A stretch of 17,901 bases of DNA from HRBIN01 sp038891515 (GCA_038891515.1 JAWAEB010000030.1:1-17901); one strand, 5' to 3'; counted from the stretch's first letter, positions 5,704-14,674 are shown. Program-made: numbers and translations. Notes: generated by a model from the sequence alone, not told the origin.

Positions 5704-7758
5704 CTACAGTGTGGCTCTTTTGAGTGTTAGGGAGTTGCTGAGGACTGAGACTGAGCTGAGGGCCATGGCTATGCCTGCGAGGATTGGGTTGAGGAGACCG
5801 GTGGCCGCAATGGGTATGAGCGCTGTATTGTAGATGAAGGCCCAGACTAGGTTCTGTCTTATTTTTCTCATGGTGAGTCTGCTGAGCTTAAGGGCTGAGA
5901 CCACATCCCGCACACGCTCCTTGATCAATACTATTCCAGCAGTCTCAATAGCCACATCTGTCCCACTTCCTATGGCTATTCCCACATCGGACTTGGAGAG
6001 AGCTGGAGCATCATTTACACCGTCACCCACCATCGCCACCCTCAAGCCCCTCTCCTGCAGCCCCTTTATAATCGCAGTCTTTCCAGCTGGTGGGACTCCT
6101 GCGTAGACCTCATCTATACCTAACATGGCCGCTATGGCCTTGGCTGTTCTCTCGTTGTCTCCTGTGAGCATGAGCGTCCTAATGCCCATTTTCTTCAGAT
6201 GCTCTATGGCTTCCTTGGCATCTGGCTTCGGTGTGTCAACGATAGCTATCACAGCTGTGGGCTGCCCATCAACGGCCACCAAGATTACTGTCTTGCCCTC
6301 AGCCTCCAGTCTGGCCACACTATCCTCATATTGGCCGAGCCCCACACCCTCCATGGCTAGGAGACGCCTATTACCCACTAGGACCTTACGGCCGTCCACC
6401 ATCGCCTTAACACCCTGCCCTGGCACACTCTCAAAATCAGATGGCTTCGACAGCTCCATACCTCTCTCTCTTGCGGCCCTTACGATCGCCTCACCTAGGG
6501 GATGCTCGGACCCAGATTCCGCCGACGCGGCAAGTGCTAGGGCTTCTCTCGCTGATATGCCTGAGAAGGTTATTATGTCTGTCACCGTTGGTTTCCCCAC
6601 CGTAAGCGTCCCCGTCTTATCGAAGACAACAACATCCACAGCGCTGGCCCGCTCCAAGTTCTCGCCACCCTTAATCAGGATGCCGTTCTCAGCACCCTTC
6701 CCAGTCCCCACCACCAAGGCGGCGGGGGTTGCTAGGCCGAGGGCGCAAGGGCAGGCTATGATTAAAACAGCTATGAAGGCCACTAGACCGTGGATGAGGG
6801 GCTGGCCGGCCAGAAGGTACCAGCCTAGGAAGGAGGCCAGCGCTATCAATATCACAGTCGGGACAAAGTACGAGGCTACCCTGTCCGCTATCCTCTCTAT
6901 CGGTGCCTTGGCTGCCTGGGCTTCCTCCACAAGCCTCACTATCTGGGCCAGAGTTGTATCTGCACCCACCTTGACGGCCCTCATGGTGAGGAAACCTGTG
7001 GTGTTGATTGTGCCGCCTATCACCTCATCGCCCACAGTCTTCTCCACCGGTATACTCTCACCAGTAACCATCTTCTCATCCACCGCCGAATGCCCCTCCA
7101 CCACAACACCATCCGTTGGGATCTTCTCACCCGGCCTAACCCGCAGAATATCACCAACCCTAACCCTATCCACCGGCACCTCCACCTCATGTCCGTCAAC
7201 ATCGACAACCCTAGCGGTCTGAGGCTGGAGCTCGAGAAGCTTCCTCACGGCCTCTGAGGCCTTCCTTCTCACCATATGCTCGAGATATTTTCCGAGAAGT
7301 ATGAAACCGATTATGAGGGCTGACACCTCGAAGTATAGCGCTTCTGGGAAGAGGGTGGGGATGAATGTGACGATGGTGCTGTAGAGCCATGCTGCGGTTG
7401 TGCCTACTGCGATTAGGGTGTCCATGTTGGCGGTGTGGGCCCTCAGAGCATGCCAGAGGCCCTGATAGAACCTCCACCCAGCTATGAACTGGACTGGTGT
7501 AGCCAGTGTGAAGAGGACTATGTTGTGGGGTATGGGCTGGGGCAGGGTTATGAACCACGTGAGGATGAGTGTAGGGACTCCAAGTATGAAGCTAAGAGCC
7601 GCCATCTGCTTCAGCTTCCTAACCTCTATCTCGGGTGCTAGGAAGGCGCGGAGGCAGGACTCGCTGCAGAAGAAATACTCGGTACCCCTGATGGTTGCAC
7701 TTAGCGAGTCCGCCGACTCTTCCACATACATACCGCAGACAGGGTCTTTAGCCATCAC
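5704..7758 (-). CDS. copA: Copper-translocating P1B-type ATPase with N-terminal YHS domain
   Basis: This 684-residue membrane pump exports copper from the cytoplasm using ATP. Instead of a CxxC heavy-metal domain, the N-terminus (about residues 4-45) is a YHS domain with DPVCGM and FFCSESCLRAF. The transmembrane metal site is CPC (Cys336, Cys338); other P1B-1 marks are YN and MALSSVSV in the last two helices. The actuator has TGES, the phosphorylation site is DKTGT (Asp380), the nucleotide domain has SEHP (His419), and the hinge is GDGVND. These point to Cu+ rather than Zn2+ or Co2+. The start is GTG 7758 or the adjacent ATG 7755. It lies 28 bases after the OsmC gene; a TTTATTATA box (about 7780-7790) could give it its own promoter. 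Confidence 0.93.
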   Translation of the reverse strand: MMAKDPVCGMYVEESADSLSATIRGTEYFFCSESCLRAFLAPEIEVRKLKQMAALSFILGVPTLILTWFITLPQPIPHNIVLFTLATPVQFIAGWRFYQGLWHALRAHTANMDTLIAVGTTAAWLYSTIVTFIPTLFPEALYFEVSALIIGFILLGKYLEHMVRRKASEAVRKLLELQPQTARVVDVDGHEVEVPVDRVRVGDILRVRPGEKIPTDGVVVEGHSAVDEKMVTGESIPVEKTVGDEVIGGTINTTGFLTMRAVKVGADTTLAQIVRLVEEAQAAKAPIERIADRVASYFVPTVILIALASFLGWYLLAGQPLIHGLVAFIAVLIIACPCALGLATPAALVVGTGKGAENGILIKGGENLERASAVDVVVFDKTGTLTVGKPTVTDIITFSGISAREALALAASAESGSEHPLGEAIVRAARERGMELSKPSDFESVPGQGVKAMVDGRKVLVGNRRLLAMEGVGLGQYEDSVARLEAEGKTVILVAVDGQPTAVIAIVDTPKPDAKEAIEHLKKMGIRTLMLTGDNERTAKAIAAMLGIDEVYAGVPPAGKTAIIKGLQERGLRVAMVGDGVNDAPALSKSDVGIAIGSGTDVAIETAGIVLIKERVRDVVSALKLSRLTMRKIRQNLVWAFIYNTALIPIAATGLLNPILAGIAMALSSVSVLSNSLTLKRATL

Positions 7759-7786
7759 CTAGGGCTGTATAATCCCCTATAATAAA

Positions 7787-8272
7787 TTATTGAAGACGGG
7801 CGTTCACTCTTATCTCCACATTGTTCTTGAGCGCTTTGGATATTGGACAACCATCGCCTGCCTGCTTGGCTGCCTCTGCAAACTTCTCGGCGGTAATGCC
7901 TTTTACCCGACCCATCACATCAAGGACAATACTAGTGACTTTGAATCCGTCAGCAGCCTTTTCGAAAGTGGCCTCAGCTGAGACCTCCAGCCTCTCTGCC
8001 GGAGTCCCACCCTTAGCCAATATGTTGGACAGAGCCATGGAGAAGCATCCTGCATGCGCCGCCGCCAGAAGCTCCTCCGGACTTGTTGTTCCAGGTTTTC
8101 TCTCAGCCCTTGCAGCCCAAGTCAGCGGCAGCTCGGGAAATACGTCGCTAGCCGGTCGAACCCTGCCCTTCCCAGACAGGAGATCTCCCTCCCACACAGC
8201 CGAGGCACGGCTCTTAGCTACTGACATGTCGGCTGTGGCATAGGAAGGGATTTTATCAACATTACCCTTCAT
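7787..8272 (-). CDS. osmC: OsmC family peroxiredoxin
   Basis: This 161-residue thiol peroxidase reduces organic hydroperoxides through a reactive Cys pair. The two family motifs are clear: SPEELLAAAHAGCFSMAL with Cys76, and DGCPISKAL with Cys142. The WEGDLLSGKGRV segment near the N-terminus matches OsmC more than Ohr. E. coli OsmC would begin at Met16 here (ATG at 8227), so the first 15 residues may be an extension or a start chosen too early. The ATG at 8272 lies 7 bases after the stop of the ribonucleotide reductase gene, which supports co-transcription with it. The copper ATPase follows after 28 bases, so peroxide defence and copper export may be expressed together. Confidence 0.92.
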   Translation of the reverse strand: MKGNVDKIPSYATADMSVAKSRASAVWEGDLLSGKGRVRPASDVFPELPLTWAARAERKPGTTSPEELLAAAHAGCFSMALSNILAKGGTPAERLEVSAEATFEKAADGFKVTSIVLDVMGRVKGITAEKFAEAAKQAGDGCPISKALKNNVEIRVNARLQ

Positions 8273-8279
8273 CTCAGGA

Positions 8280-10883
8280 TTATGCGATCACGCAGCTGGA
8301 CCAGCCACAGTCCAAGCACCTTGTACATCCCTCCTGAAAGGCTATCCTCAGGCTTCCACATATGGGACATGAGCTATATTCTTCCGAGATGCCGGACAGG
8401 CTTATGGCTGGCCTCTGTTTGGGAGGTGGGGTGGCCGCCAGCCCAGTCGGCTTTATACCCAGCTTATTCATAATCTCGAGGGTTTTGTTCTCGGCTTCCA
8501 CAAAGTATCTGCCATATTTCTGGGTGGGTGTTACGAGGACTTGTGCGGTCTTGGATGTGTCCCGATATACTGTTATCCCCTTAAGACCGAGACGGTAAGC
8601 CATGAGGAAGGTGTTAAGCACTTCATTGGGGGTGGCCCAGCTGGGCATGTTTATGGTCTTGCTCACAGATGTATCAACCCACCTCTGAATCTCGGCCTGT
8701 GCCCGGACATGGTCCCACCAAGGAATGTCATAAGCCGTGAGGAAGACCCGCCTAATCTTCTCGGGAATCTCTGAAAGCCCTTGGACCGAGCCGCCGTTCT
8801 CAGCCACTTTCTCCAACAGAGCGTCGCTGAGAATCCCCTCCAACCGGAGACGCCTCTCAAACTCTGCATCCACATAGTAGAAATGGCCAACCGTGACGTG
8901 CTTCTCATAAACTAGGGCGAACTGGGGTTCCAGTCCTGAAGAAACATCAGCCAGCATGGAGATGCTTCCGGTTGGCGCTACCGTGGTTAGATGTGAGTTT
9001 CTGACACCGTTCTTGATAACCTTCCCAGCCAGCTCGTCCCAGTCTAGCGTCCAATACTCTCTCATATGGAAACCCTCCACCGGTATAATGCCACGGACCC
9101 ATGTTGAGTTTTGGAAGTCTGGGAATGCACCCCTAGCCGCAGCCAGCTGGGTGGATGCCTCCACTGCGTTGTACATTATATACTCCATTACTTTACCCAT
9201 TAGTCTGAACCCCTCCTCACTGTTGTACGGTATCATGAGGGCGTAGAGCATGTCGGCCAGCCCCATAATTCCCAAGCCCACCCGCCTACTCCTCAGCGTT
9301 CTCTCCCTTATCTTCTCGGATGGGTGTTTCGATATGTCTATTATGTTGTCTAGGAAGTTGACTGCAATCCTAGTCACACGGGCCAGCTCATCCCAGTCCA
9401 GCCCCCCATCAGGACCTATGAATGTGTATAGGTTTATGGAGCCTAGGTTGCATGATTCGTAGGGATAGAGGGGCTGCTCCCCGCATGGGTTGACACAGAT
9501 TATGTCACCGTAGGTCTCCCTGAATGGGTTGTATCTATTGATATTATCCTGAAAGAGCATCCCAGGATCTGCCGTCTTCCAAGCAGCCTCTGCCACCATC
9601 TTCAGAAGCCTTTCGGGCTGTATCGTCTTCCACAAGCTGCCATCCCTAGGGTTCATTAGGGGGTATGGCTCACCCCTCTCCCAGAAGTTCCAGAAGTCAG
9701 GAGGCACCATCACAGAGATGTTAAAGTTCTCGAGGAAGCCCGGCCGCTCCTTACATGTTATGAATTTCTCTATGTCGGGGTGGCTGGCCAGCAGGACGCC
9801 CATATTGGCTCCCCGCCGCCTACCACCCTGCTTTATGACATCCGTCACCGTATCAACTATACGCATGAATGAGACCGGCCCAGATGCGACGCCTTGGGTT
9901 GAGGCCACTATGTCCCCCTCAGGCCTGAGCTTGGAGTAGTTGATGCCTACTCCGCCGCCTGATTTGAAGATGACTGCAGCCTCCTTGGCGGTCTCCATGA
10001 TTGACTCCATATCGTCATCCATGTCTAGCACGAAGCATGCACTGAGCTGTCCCAGCTGGGTGCCTGCATTGAATAGTGTGGGGCTATTGGGCAGGAACTT
10101 CCTAGCCACCATTATATCATAGTACTCCCTGTAGCGTCTGTAGTAGTTGAGCTGCCCAGAGGACAGCATCTGGAGGACAGCGCTGAGAGGCTTTCTCATG
10201 GCCCCCATCCTGTTGAGATGCCTATACAGGGCCGCCAGCCTCTCCAGATGATGCCTGTTCCACACCACCTCAAGAGATGATGAGCCTTCGGGCGCTAGGC
10301 CCACATGACCTTCAAACCTATAGACCTCCGACTCGTCCGTCTCCCAGATGGGCTGGGTGTGTGTTGGGTCATATATGCTGGGATCATATAGTATGTCTGG
10401 GATGACTACTAGGGCGGCCACCCTCTGAAACATCTGTTTAGGCCCCTCCACCAGCCTACCCGAATAGTCTCTGAGGAGGTATCTGGAGGCCATTAGGCGG
10501 AGGGCGTTGAGGGAGAAGACCTTATCCACCTCATCCACATAGTCCCTCTCTAGAATCTTTTTCTTCTCCTCCCTTATACGGGTGCGCTCATGTCTGTAGA
10601 GTATGTATGACTTGGCCACATCCTCCAGCCCAAACCTCATCAGCGTTGTCTCCACTATGTCTTGGATATCCTCCACATGGGGTATCTTCTCCCACCCAAA
10701 CCTCTCCGCCAACGTCTTGACCACATCATCAACCACAGCTGCCAGCTTCACCTCATCTAGACGACCGACGGAGAGCATGGCCTTCCCGACAGCATTACGT
10801 ATCCTAGAGACCTCAAAATCCACTACTCTACCGTCACGTTTCACAACCTTGAGCGGGGCACGGGCCGGCAACTCAGACCACAA
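8280..10883 (-). CDS. nrdJ: Adenosylcobalamin-dependent (class II) ribonucleotide reductase
   Basis: This enzyme makes deoxynucleotides from ribonucleotides with a radical generated from adenosylcobalamin, needing neither oxygen nor a second subunit. The 867-residue chain starts with an ATP-cone (KVVKRDGRVVDFE, about residues 12-100). The active site is present: Cys283 in SACFV and Cys478 in ESCNLGS form the redox pair, while Asn465, Cys467 and Glu469 lie in NPCGE. GLGIMGLADMLYAL and APTGSISM-x-ADVSSGLEP are further family blocks. A C-terminal zinc ribbon (CPICG, then CTRC and CGWSSC) ends the protein, as in many class II enzymes. No intein is present. The start is TTG at 10883, about 22 bases after a clear TATA box, so the message is probably leaderless. 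OsmC and the copper ATPase follow. Confidence 0.96.
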   Translation of the reverse strand: MWSELPARAPLKVVKRDGRVVDFEVSRIRNAVGKAMLSVGRLDEVKLAAVVDDVVKTLAERFGWEKIPHVEDIQDIVETTLMRFGLEDVAKSYILYRHERTRIREEKKKILERDYVDEVDKVFSLNALRLMASRYLLRDYSGRLVEGPKQMFQRVAALVVIPDILYDPSIYDPTHTQPIWETDESEVYRFEGHVGLAPEGSSSLEVVWNRHHLERLAALYRHLNRMGAMRKPLSAVLQMLSSGQLNYYRRYREYYDIMVARKFLPNSPTLFNAGTQLGQLSACFVLDMDDDMESIMETAKEAAVIFKSGGGVGINYSKLRPEGDIVASTQGVASGPVSFMRIVDTVTDVIKQGGRRRGANMGVLLASHPDIEKFITCKERPGFLENFNISVMVPPDFWNFWERGEPYPLMNPRDGSLWKTIQPERLLKMVAEAAWKTADPGMLFQDNINRYNPFRETYGDIICVNPCGEQPLYPYESCNLGSINLYTFIGPDGGLDWDELARVTRIAVNFLDNIIDISKHPSEKIRERTLRSRRVGLGIMGLADMLYALMIPYNSEEGFRLMGKVMEYIMYNAVEASTQLAAARGAFPDFQNSTWVRGIIPVEGFHMREYWTLDWDELAGKVIKNGVRNSHLTTVAPTGSISMLADVSSGLEPQFALVYEKHVTVGHFYYVDAEFERRLRLEGILSDALLEKVAENGGSVQGLSEIPEKIRRVFLTAYDIPWWDHVRAQAEIQRWVDTSVSKTINMPSWATPNEVLNTFLMAYRLGLKGITVYRDTSKTAQVLVTPTQKYGRYFVEAENKTLEIMNKLGIKPTGLAATPPPKQRPAISLSGISEEYSSCPICGSLRIAFQEGCTRCLDCGWSSCVIA

Positions 10884-10897
10884 TAACAGGTGGCCGT

Positions 10898-10911
10898 GGA
10901 TATATAAAGGA
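10898..10911 (-). promoter_or_regulatory. TATA-type promoter of the ribonucleotide reductase gene
   Basis: The minus strand reads TCCTTTATATATCC, a near-ideal archaeal TATA box with a purine-poor upstream element. Its centre lies about 22 bases before the TTG start, which predicts transcription starting at or next to the start codon. Confidence 0.7.
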
Positions 10912-10970
10912 GACCGCTACAGGCACAGCAGTGTATTGTAGAGCCGCTTCCAGCCTGAATGACACTCGAT

Positions 10971-12887
10971 CTATTCCTCATCAGCGGGTAGTTTCACCTC
11001 GCCCAGCTCCTCCAACGTGTTGATGTTGTTGAACAGGATTTTGCCATCGGATATTGTATATAGGACATCTCCTATGAAGAGACTTCGTCTCACCATATAC
11101 TGGGATGTGAAGTACTCGTCGCTCTTTAGCAGGTCCTCACCGTCCGGGAGGTGGGTTATGCGGCCTAGTATCTCGACACCATCTTTAGGTGATATTCTGA
11201 ATACGTAGGCCCCCTGAAAGACAAACTCGCCGTAAGTGTCAGGCGTGACTCGGCCGTCATAGTCGGACGGGTCTATCAGGGCCAGCAGCACCGGAATTAC
11301 CATCATGTTCCTCTCCCTATCAAAGAGGAAGGCTCTATGGTTGTATAGGACCTCCGACTCCGTTCCCCTATCACCTAATATGAGCGTATCCAGCTCTCTA
11401 GGGTTTGTATATTCAGATACGTCGAAGATGGATATCTTCAGGCCTTGGAACCATGCGAAGTCGCCTGTCTCCGATGGCTTGGCCTCCTTACCCACCCCTA
11501 TGAGGTGGGTGTCATCGTATGGGTGGAGGTAGCTGGAGTAGCCGGGTATCTTCAGCTTGCCCATCAAACGTGGCTCATGCGGGTTCTCCAAGTCCACTAC
11601 GAATAGGGGGTCCACCTTCCTGAAGGTCACGAGATATGCCTTTCCACCCATGAAGCGTACCGAGTATATCGTCTCACCCGGCGCCAAATTCTCAACCCTG
11701 CCCACTATAGCGAGGTCCATGTCTAGCACGTAGAGGCTGTTGACAGTCCGACCGTCAGCATTCAGAGAGGTTGTTGCAACCCGCAGATACCCCATATGCT
11801 CATCCAAGCTAAACTGGTTCAGCAGATAGCCCGGCACAGTTCCAGCCGCCTTAGGTCTCACCTCCGGCCCATCAACTGTAAGCCGGTGTATCGAGGTCTT
11901 CCCACTATAGCCCACCCAGTTGAGTGAGACTAGGTAGATATTCTCCCGTGAGACGTAGACAGTTCCCGAAGCCGGTGTCATGACTGTGGTTATGCTGACT
12001 TTCTCGGAGTGGTTCCTGACATTGACGGCTAGTATGTTGGTGTATGTATAGGATTGGTCTGGTATGTCGGCGTAGTATATCATCGTGGGCTCGACGCTGT
12101 AAGTCACCTCGCCTACAGAGTAACTAGGAAGTACGACCCCGTCGTCAGGCTCCGGCACGATGAAGACAGTCTCCGATGTTATAAGGTAGACGTATTCACC
12201 TATCATCCTAGAGGCTACCGGCCAGCCTGTGACAGTAACCCTCCTCACCTCTAATGGGCTACCTCTGTCCGAGACATCAAATACATGGATGGTTGTGTTG
12301 GCAGTCACCATGGGCCGGCCGATGCAGTCAATACATTCCATGGGTGGCACTCCGTAGAAGCCGCCGCCGGATAGGGCTATGAGGCTATCACCATTTATGT
12401 ATAGGCCAATTATGTGGCCGGTCGTGTTAACTATGGATTGTAGTCCAGCCTCGGCAGGCGGATAGGCCCTGACTATAAATATCCTAATGCCCCGGGCTAT
12501 GTAGATATACTCTCCATCTGTCTTGACTATGTCCTCCTCGTCTACACCAGGCACATGTATATTGGTCTCCGAATATCTGGAGGCTTGCGCCGACTCGGCC
12601 GCTGATAACGCCTCAAAGGCTTGTGTAACTGTTCTGGTGACACCCATTCCTATGCTGGGGATTGTTTTGATGATTGGAAGACCCTCATAGTGAGGCTGGA
12701 GTTTCTGCATCTCTAAGATGAATGCCCTCAACTCCTGCATGGACGTGAACCTCTTCAGCTCAGCGGCCTGCTCCATCTTTCTCTGGTCTGGGTCTATGGT
12801 TGACTGGCTAACCGAGAATAGCAGGGTTACTATGAATGCAGCGAGAAGTGCGGGCACAACTAGGTGCCTCACCGCCATATCAGCCAT
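10971..12887 (-). CDS. Secreted or anchored beta-propeller domain protein (PF09826-like)
   Basis: This is a 638-residue extracytoplasmic protein. Residues 8-27 are a hydrophobic signal or anchor. A helical, Gln/Glu-rich stretch (about 33-65) follows, then the family signature HVPGVDEEDIVKTDGEYIY (about residues 109-128). That signature opens the Beta_propel domain found in many archaeal and some bacterial secreted proteins. The remainder is a series of beta-blade repeats with patterns such as IYLVSLN, AYLVTF and LYTISDGKI. A CIDC pair occurs near residue 184. The role of the family is unknown; it is thought to act in binding at the cell surface. The next gene downstream on this strand is the ribonucleotide reductase, which has its own promoter, and the divergent neighbour is the Sco gene. 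Confidence 0.85.
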   Translation of the reverse strand: MADMAVRHLVVPALLAAFIVTLLFSVSQSTIDPDQRKMEQAAELKRFTSMQELRAFILEMQKLQPHYEGLPIIKTIPSIGMGVTRTVTQAFEALSAAESAQASRYSETNIHVPGVDEEDIVKTDGEYIYIARGIRIFIVRAYPPAEAGLQSIVNTTGHIIGLYINGDSLIALSGGGFYGVPPMECIDCIGRPMVTANTTIHVFDVSDRGSPLEVRRVTVTGWPVASRMIGEYVYLITSETVFIVPEPDDGVVLPSYSVGEVTYSVEPTMIYYADIPDQSYTYTNILAVNVRNHSEKVSITTVMTPASGTVYVSRENIYLVSLNWVGYSGKTSIHRLTVDGPEVRPKAAGTVPGYLLNQFSLDEHMGYLRVATTSLNADGRTVNSLYVLDMDLAIVGRVENLAPGETIYSVRFMGGKAYLVTFRKVDPLFVVDLENPHEPRLMGKLKIPGYSSYLHPYDDTHLIGVGKEAKPSETGDFAWFQGLKISIFDVSEYTNPRELDTLILGDRGTESEVLYNHRAFLFDRERNMMVIPVLLALIDPSDYDGRVTPDTYGEFVFQGAYVFRISPKDGVEILGRITHLPDGEDLLKSDEYFTSQYMVRRSLFIGDVLYTISDGKILFNNINTLEELGEVKLPADEE

Positions 12888-12982
12888 ATAAGATGAATGG
12901 AGTGGATGGGCTTATTTCTAGGAAGTAGAACAGCTGTTCTTCACCCGAATTCTGGAGCCTCTCAGCTCAGAGTCCTAGGAAT

Positions 12983-12994
12983 ACATTTAAAAAT
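12983..12994 (+). promoter_or_regulatory. TATA-type promoter of the Sco gene
   Basis: ACATTTAAAAAT is centred about 28 bases before the ATG at 13017, in the 129-base gap between divergent genes. It predicts a leaderless message. A weaker AT-rich block (about 12912-12925, minus strand) may serve the beta-propeller gene. Confidence 0.6.
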
Positions 12995-13016
12995 CGTCGG
13001 CGGTTAGTAAAAGCCG

Positions 13017-13622
13017 ATGAACAGAAGGTTCCTAATCATCCTAGCTGTGGCTGCCGCCCTTGCGGCTGCAGCTGGCGCTGGAGCCGCCTACCTCATCTCA
13101 GCCACCACATACAAGCCATCCATCGAGATACCGGGTGACAAGACTCTCCCCGACTTCACCTTAGTGGATCAGTATGGAAGGGAGTTCACCCTCTCGAGTG
13201 TCAAGGGTAAGGTTATAATGATCTACTTTGGATATACTCACTGCCCCGACGTATGCCCACTCGTCTTGACCAAGTTCAAACAGCTGATATCTGCTCTCGG
13301 AGCTGATGCGGATAAGGTGGCCTTGCTGTTCATAACTACAGACCCAGAACGAGACACACCTGAAGCGATGAGAAGCTACATACAGCACTATTCCGACCGT
13401 ATAGTGGGGCTTGGTGGTGATCCCGCTAGGGTGTATGAGGTTTTGGAGAAGTATAACGTGTATGCTGCCAAGGGTGAGGTGGATGAAAGAGGCAATTATT
13501 TTGTAGACCATTTCGCCTTGATTCTGGGCGCTGACAGGAAAATGATCCTACGCATGGCATTGACGCCTGAGATGGACTTGCAGGAATATGTCAACGGTGT
13601 TAGGTATCTACTCTCAAGGTAG
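13017..13622 (+). CDS. SCO1/SenC/PrrC family copper chaperone
   Basis: This 201-residue thioredoxin-fold protein is anchored by an N-terminal membrane segment (about residues 5-27, very Ala-rich) with the domain outside the cell. The copper ligands are all present: CPDVC (Cys76 and Cys80) and the distant His165 in VDHFALIL. GKVIMIYFGYTHCPDVC and ITTDPERDTPEAM-x-x-Y are family blocks. Sco proteins deliver copper to the CuA site of cytochrome oxidase subunit II or reduce its cysteines. No oxidase gene is in the window. The gene is followed after 6 bases by a small membrane protein, so the two are probably one operon. Confidence 0.93.
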   Translation: MNRRFLIILAVAAALAAAAGAGAAYLISATTYKPSIEIPGDKTLPDFTLVDQYGREFTLSSVKGKVIMIYFGYTHCPDVCPLVLTKFKQLISALGADADKVALLFITTDPERDTPEAMRSYIQHYSDRIVGLGGDPARVYEVLEKYNVYAAKGEVDERGNYFVDHFALILGADRKMILRMALTPEMDLQEYVNGVRYLLSR

Positions 13623-13628
13623 GGGTGT

Positions 13629-14159
13629 ATGGCCAAGCTATTCAGCTGGCGTGTAATGTTCCCAATACTCATCGCATACATGGTCTTCTACAGCTACTTT
13701 ACAGGCCTAGCCCAACTTTTCACACTACCATACCCCGTGGCAGGGTCAGCAGCTGTCATCGGCCAAATGGTGGGCGAGTTATATACTGGTCCTGTGCTAC
13801 AGCTGTTCTGGGGACAGTATCTTCTCAACATAAGGCTCCTGCCAATACCTATCGCCATAGCCCTCTCAACACTCTTCGCGGTGAACGCATCACTTCTCTG
13901 GTACCTATACCGGAGCAGGTTGCTGAGGACATGCCTCCTAGGTGGGGCTGGAGGGGGGCTGGGCACCATAATGGCGAGTGTGGCCAGCTTCTCATACACA
14001 TGCTGCGGATGGCCCATCTCCCTTGGGCTTATGGGCGCAGGGCTAATATCAGTTCTAAGCCCATACCTAACTACAGCGGCTCTCATCCTCCTAGGCTATA
14101 ACGCCTACATGCTGTGGGCTAGAGTGCGGATACTAGGTCGTGCTGGGCCGCATCTATGA
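13629..14159 (+). CDS. Small polytopic membrane protein with a Cys-Cys motif, linked to Sco
   Basis: I do not recognise this 176-residue protein from a named family. It has about five hydrophobic segments: roughly residues 8-28, 34-50, 70-93, 101-122 and 128-162. The most notable feature is a vicinal cysteine pair, YTCCGWP (Cys125, Cys126), at the join of the last two segments. It is followed by SLGLMGAGL and a PYLTTAALILLGYNAYMLW helix. Mercury transporters of the MerT/MerF type carry a similar small-residue helix, Cys-Cys, Gly and Pro pattern, and there the pair binds the metal. Starting 6 bases after the Sco stop, it is likely co-expressed, so a role in copper handling or oxidase assembly is a reasonable guess but not shown. 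Confidence 0.8.
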   Translation: MAKLFSWRVMFPILIAYMVFYSYFTGLAQLFTLPYPVAGSAAVIGQMVGELYTGPVLQLFWGQYLLNIRLLPIPIAIALSTLFAVNASLLWYLYRSRLLRTCLLGGAGGGLGTIMASVASFSYTCCGWPISLGLMGAGLISVLSPYLTTAALILLGYNAYMLWARVRILGRAGPHL

Positions 14160-14172
14160 TACTTATATAGGC
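14160..14172 (+). promoter_or_regulatory. TATA-type promoter of the ferritin-like gene
   Basis: TACTTATATAGG sits directly after the stop of the membrane-protein gene. It is centred about 26 bases before the ATG at 14192, so the message should be nearly leaderless and separate from the Sco operon. Confidence 0.65.
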
Positions 14173-14191
14173 GGGACCAAGCTGGATATCC

Positions 14192-14674
14192 ATGGGAAGA
14201 ACTGCACGAGAAATAGTGAAGGCTAATGTGGACGAGGTTATCTCAGACCTTCTGAAGACATATGCGGATGAGTGGCTGGCCCACTACCAGTACTGGGCTG
14301 CAGCCCAGTGGATAAGGGGTATCGATGCCGACACATTACGGCCCATACTCCTCAAGCAGTCGATGGATGAGCTTCAGCATGCTGAGAAGGCTGCTCGCCG
14401 TATAATTCAGCTGGGCGGCAGGATCGTGCTCGATTTTGGGAAGCTGCTCCAGAACAGTGGATGCGGCTATATCCCACCGCCGGAGGATCCCACGGACCAT
14501 CTGAAGCTCATAGATGATGTGATCAAGGCTGAGAGATGTGCGATAAAGTTCTACAGCCAGATGGTGGAGAAGTACCGACTCACAGATGTTGTAACACATG
14601 AGCTTTTTGAGGAGCTTCTCGAGGACGAGGTAAGTGATGAGGAGGAGTGGGAGAATATCCGCTCCAAACTCTAA
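14192..14674 (+). CDS. Dps-like (DPSL/thioferritin) ferritin family protein
   Basis: This 160-residue four-helix protein of the ferritin superfamily probably stores iron or uses peroxide to oxidise iron, protecting the cell. Di-iron ligands are suggested by YADEWLAHYQYW in the first helix, DELQHAEKAARR in the second, and an ERCAIKFY helix with EDEVSDEEEWE near the end. Two cysteines, Cys91 (NSGCGY) and Cys116 (ERCAIKFY), match the paired cysteines that distinguish archaeal and bacterial DPSL proteins (thioferritin) from classical Dps. It has its own promoter and is followed after 25 bases by the SLOG-family gene. It could also be annotated as a bacterioferritin-like protein, but no haem ligand is obvious. 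Confidence 0.85.
   Translation: MGRTAREIVKANVDEVISDLLKTYADEWLAHYQYWAAAQWIRGIDADTLRPILLKQSMDELQHAEKAARRIIQLGGRIVLDFGKLLQNSGCGYIPPPEDPTDHLKLIDDVIKAERCAIKFYSQMVEKYRLTDVVTHELFEELLEDEVSDEEEWENIRSKL

Noticed and set aside
6125..7222. 365-codon open frame on the plus strand, antisense to the copper ATPase gene
   Set aside because: It is rich in Ser, Thr and Pro with no recognisable domain and lies wholly opposite a well-conserved gene. The codon pattern of the ATPase explains the open frame.
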